Shown: positions 62,153-64,000 of the stretch, piece after piece
Layout of the letters: every line of letters starts with the position of its first letter
Position numbering within the stretch: the stretch's first letter is position 1
From: Erythrobacter mangrovi
GTDB lineage: Bacteria > Pseudomonadota > Alphaproteobacteria > Sphingomonadales > Sphingomonadaceae
Direction: 5' to 3'
Assembly: GCF_013260645.1 (NCBI RefSeq)
Contig: NZ_CP053921.1
Location: forward strand, 372,001-436,000
Length of the DNA stretch: 64,000 nt
Notes under the pieces: generated by a model
The model's database searches: none
What the model was told of the DNA's origin: nothing
What the model saw: only the letters and a program-made list of their open reading frames with translations
Program-made: the position numbers and the translations under genes

Positions 62153-62896
62153 ATGACCAAGAGCTTCCGTTTCGCCCTCGCCGCCCCACTTGCGCTGGCG
62201 CTTGCCGCCTGCGGATCGGGAGCAGATGACACGGCCTCACTCGAAGGCGATGCGATCGCCGCAATCCCGGCTCCTGAGGGCACGCAATGGATCGACAAGG
62301 CTGTGGCGACGCCCGATGGCGGGACCCTGGTTGGCAACCCCGACGCGCCGCTCAAGCTGATCGAATACGGTTCGCTTACCTGTCCGACCTGTGCGCGTTT
62401 CAGCATCGAAGGCTCTGACGAACTTCTCAACGACTACGTCAATTCCGGTCGTGTCAGCTTCGAGCTTCGTCAGTTCGCCATCCACGGCCCCATCGACCTG
62501 CTGCTGGGCCGGCTGACCAATTGCGGCCCGGTGGAAGCGATCGTGCCGCTGTCCGACCAGGTGTGGAAGAGCCACGAGGCAATCATGCAGCCGCTCACTT
62601 CGAACCAGGCCGCCTTTCAAGCCGCGATGGAGCGGCCGATCGAACAGCGCTTCGTGGTTGCGGCGCAGCAGATGGGCTATCTCGATTTCTTCGCCCAGCG
62701 CGGCATTTCGGAAGACCAGGCCCGCCAGTGCCTCGCCGATGTCCCGGCGATCGAGAAGGCTGCCGCCGATACGCAGAAATATGCAACCGAGTTCAAGATC
62801 AACGGCACTCCGACCTTCGTGCTCAACGGGAAGACGGTCGAGGCCAACACCTGGGCCGCGCTAGAACCCATCCTCCAGCGCGCCGGTGCCCGTTAA
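62153..62896 (+). CDS. DsbA-family thioredoxin lipoprotein
   Basis: 247 aa. The signal ends in a lipobox LAAC (about 17-20, [11 protein letters not shown]), so the protein should be lipid anchored. The thioredoxin active site is CPTC (in [11 protein letters not shown]) and the cis-Pro loop [11 protein letters not shown]. It is a paralogue of the preceding protein with the same domain order but a different redox dipeptide. It is directly followed by smc, 32 bp downstream. Confidence 0.87.
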   Translation: MTKSFRFALAAPLALALAACGSGADDTASLEGDAIAAIPAPEGTQWIDKAVATPDGGTLVGNPDAPLKLIEYGSLTCPTCARFSIEGSDELLNDYVNSGRVSFELRQFAIHGPIDLLLGRLTNCGPVEAIVPLSDQVWKSHEAIMQPLTSNQAAFQAAMERPIEQRFVVAAQQMGYLDFFAQRGISEDQARQCLADVPAIEKAAADTQKYATEFKINGTPTFVLNGKTVEANTWAALEPILQRAGAR

Positions 62897-62928
62897 GGCG
62901 TCGGGGCGGCTGGGGGGCTGAACCGACG

Positions 62929-64000
62929 ATGCGTATCTCGAAGCTCCGGCTGAGCGGCTTCAAGAGCTTCGTCGAACCTGCCACGCTGCATATCGAGCCG
63001 GGGCTGACGGGTGTCGTCGGCCCCAATGGCTGCGGCAAATCCAACCTGCTCGAAGCAATTCGCTGGGTCATGGGCGAAAACTCGCCCAAATCGATGCGCT
63101 CGGGCGGGATGGAAGACGTCATCTTCGCCGGCACGCAAAGCCGCCCGCAGCGCGACTTCGCCGAGGTTGTCCTGCATGGCGCCGACGATGAGGGTGAAGA
63201 GCTCGAAGTCGTCCGCCGGATCGAACGCGGTGCCGGCTCGGCCTACCGCCTCAACGGGCGTGACGTTCGCGCGAAGGACGTCGCGCTGATCTTCGCCGAT
63301 GCGGCGACCGGCGCGCACAGTCCGGCGCTGGTCAGCCAGGGCAAGATCGCCCAGGTCATCGCCGCCAAGCCCCAGGAACGGCGGATGATGCTGGAAGAGG
63401 CGGCAGGCATCGCCGGCCTGCACGTCCGCCGCCGCGACGCCGAAAGCAAGCTGCGGCAGACCGAGACCAACCTTGAGCGGCTCGAAGACATCATGGCCGG
63501 GCTCGATAGCCAGATCACCTCGCTGCGCCGCCAGGCCAAGCAAGCCGAACGCTACACCAAGCTGTCCGACGAGATCCGCACGGCCGAGGCGCGACTGGTA
63601 TTCGCCCGGTGGCGCGATGCGGCAGCGGCGGCCGAAGAAGCCAAGCAAGCCGCGCAGGCCGCCGAAGCGCGGGTTGCAGAGATGCAGAAGGCCGCGGACG
63701 AAGCGCAAAAGGCGCAACGCTCGGCTGCCGAAGCGCTCGCCGAAGCGCGTGACGAACATGCCGACCGGCGCGATGATGCCACGGCCCATGGCCACCGCAT
63801 GGCAACCCTGACCAGCCAGCTTGAGGCGGCGGAAGAACGGCTTGCCGATCTCGACCGGCAGAAGGCGCGGTTGGAGGCCGATCGCGGCGAGGCCGATCGC
63901 CTGACCAAAGACGCTGCCGAGGCGCTCTCTCGGCTCGAACGCGAACTGGCCGCGAGCGAAAAGGCTCTGGCCGAAGACGAGACCAAGCGGCCCGGCTTCG
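62929..64000 (+). CDS. smc: Chromosome segregation ATPase SMC (5' part, runs off the window)
   Basis: About 357 codons are inside the window and the frame is still open at the right edge. The N-terminal head starts [18 protein letters not shown] with Walker [10 protein letters not shown] (about 32-40), followed by the typical Q-loop region [10 protein letters not shown] and [14 protein letters not shown]. From about residue 165 the sequence turns into long Ala/Glu/Arg-rich coiled coil. SMC with ScpA/ScpB compacts and separates chromosomes. Confidence 0.96.
   Translation, partial: MRISKLRLSGFKSFVEPATLHIEPGLTGVVGPNGCGKSNLLEAIRWVMGENSPKSMRSGGMEDVIFAGTQSRPQRDFAEVVLHGADDEGEELEVVRRIERGAGSAYRLNGRDVRAKDVALIFADAATGAHSPALVSQGKIAQVIAAKPQERRMMLEEAAGIAGLHVRRRDAESKLRQTETNLERLEDIMAGLDSQITSLRRQAKQAERYTKLSDEIRTAEARLVFARWRDAAAAAEEAKQAAQAAEARVAEMQKAADEAQKAQRSAAEALAEARDEHADRRDDATAHGHRMATLTSQLEAAEERLADLDRQKARLEADRGEADRLTKDAAEALSRLERELAASEKALAEDETKRPGF

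Overview
This looks like a contiguous chromosomal segment of a GC-rich alphaproteobacterium, most likely a sphingomonad and plausibly Erythrobacteraceae. The basis is gene content and order, not a database search: an RpoH-type sigma factor, a ChpT phosphotransferase, a MucR/Ros zinc-finger regulator, a TorF-type porin, a TonB-dependent receptor, a mutY/DUF721/dsbA/smc run and a DUF1489 gene. I see no prophage, insertion sequence, CRISPR array, tRNA or ribosomal RNA operon. The window is almost entirely coding. Five convergent gene pairs share 4-nt stop overlaps, and many co-directional pairs overlap as ATGA or GTGA.

Layout. 1-7 kb (minus strand): a small stand-alone RNA ligase-like nucleotidyltransferase downstream of a HerA-type ATPase, then an operon-like run of an NfrB-like glycosyltransferase, an NfrA-like envelope protein, a TauE/SafE-type sulfite exporter and its TIGR02186 companion. 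7-12 kb: NhaA antiporter, glyoxalase I, SIMPL protein, TorF porin, metallophosphoesterase, and the RNase P RNA gene on the minus strand. 12-14.5 kb: a Tat-exported sarcosine/N-methyltryptophan-oxidase-like flavoprotein and a perfect 1011-bp tandem duplication that leaves a second, C-terminally truncated copy upstream of the intact gene. 14.5-25 kb: AmpD-like amidase, ChpT, JAMM protease, RluD, RpoH, M28 and M20 peptidases, MtgA, a zinc-type CDF exporter, GFA protein, dienelactone hydrolase and HxlR regulator. 25-29 kb: racemase, clpX, clpP and a divergent second clpP paralogue.

29-42 kb: TonB receptor and amidase, tyrosine phosphatase, retropepsin-like protease, the ergothioneine pair egtB-egtD, a diguanylate cyclase, class II DAHP synthase and a two-repeat M16 peptidase. 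42-53.4 kb: nfu, nitroreductase, tsaB-rimI, mucR, fur, plsC, a LysR regulator, then the minus-strand block miaB / phoH-ybeY-corC, split by a plus-strand segment with a secreted unknown and a tiny lipoprotein ORF. 53.4-64 kb: mgtE-GFA-DUF1489, a four-gene chained operon (serine hydrolase, nudC, FrnE-like DsbA, SDR), a possibly leaderless small membrane protein, mutY, a DciA-like protein, two DsbA-family thioredoxins, and the start of smc, which runs off the right edge.

Most genes are ordinary housekeeping or envelope genes. The items most worth a second look are the RNA ligase next to HerA, the exact 1011-bp duplication, the NfrB/NfrA-like pair, the second catalytically complete ClpP, hairpins pressed against TTG start codons (M28 peptidase and fur), a possibly leaderless membrane protein, and the split miaB block. 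All family assignments are by reading motifs; nothing was checked by search.
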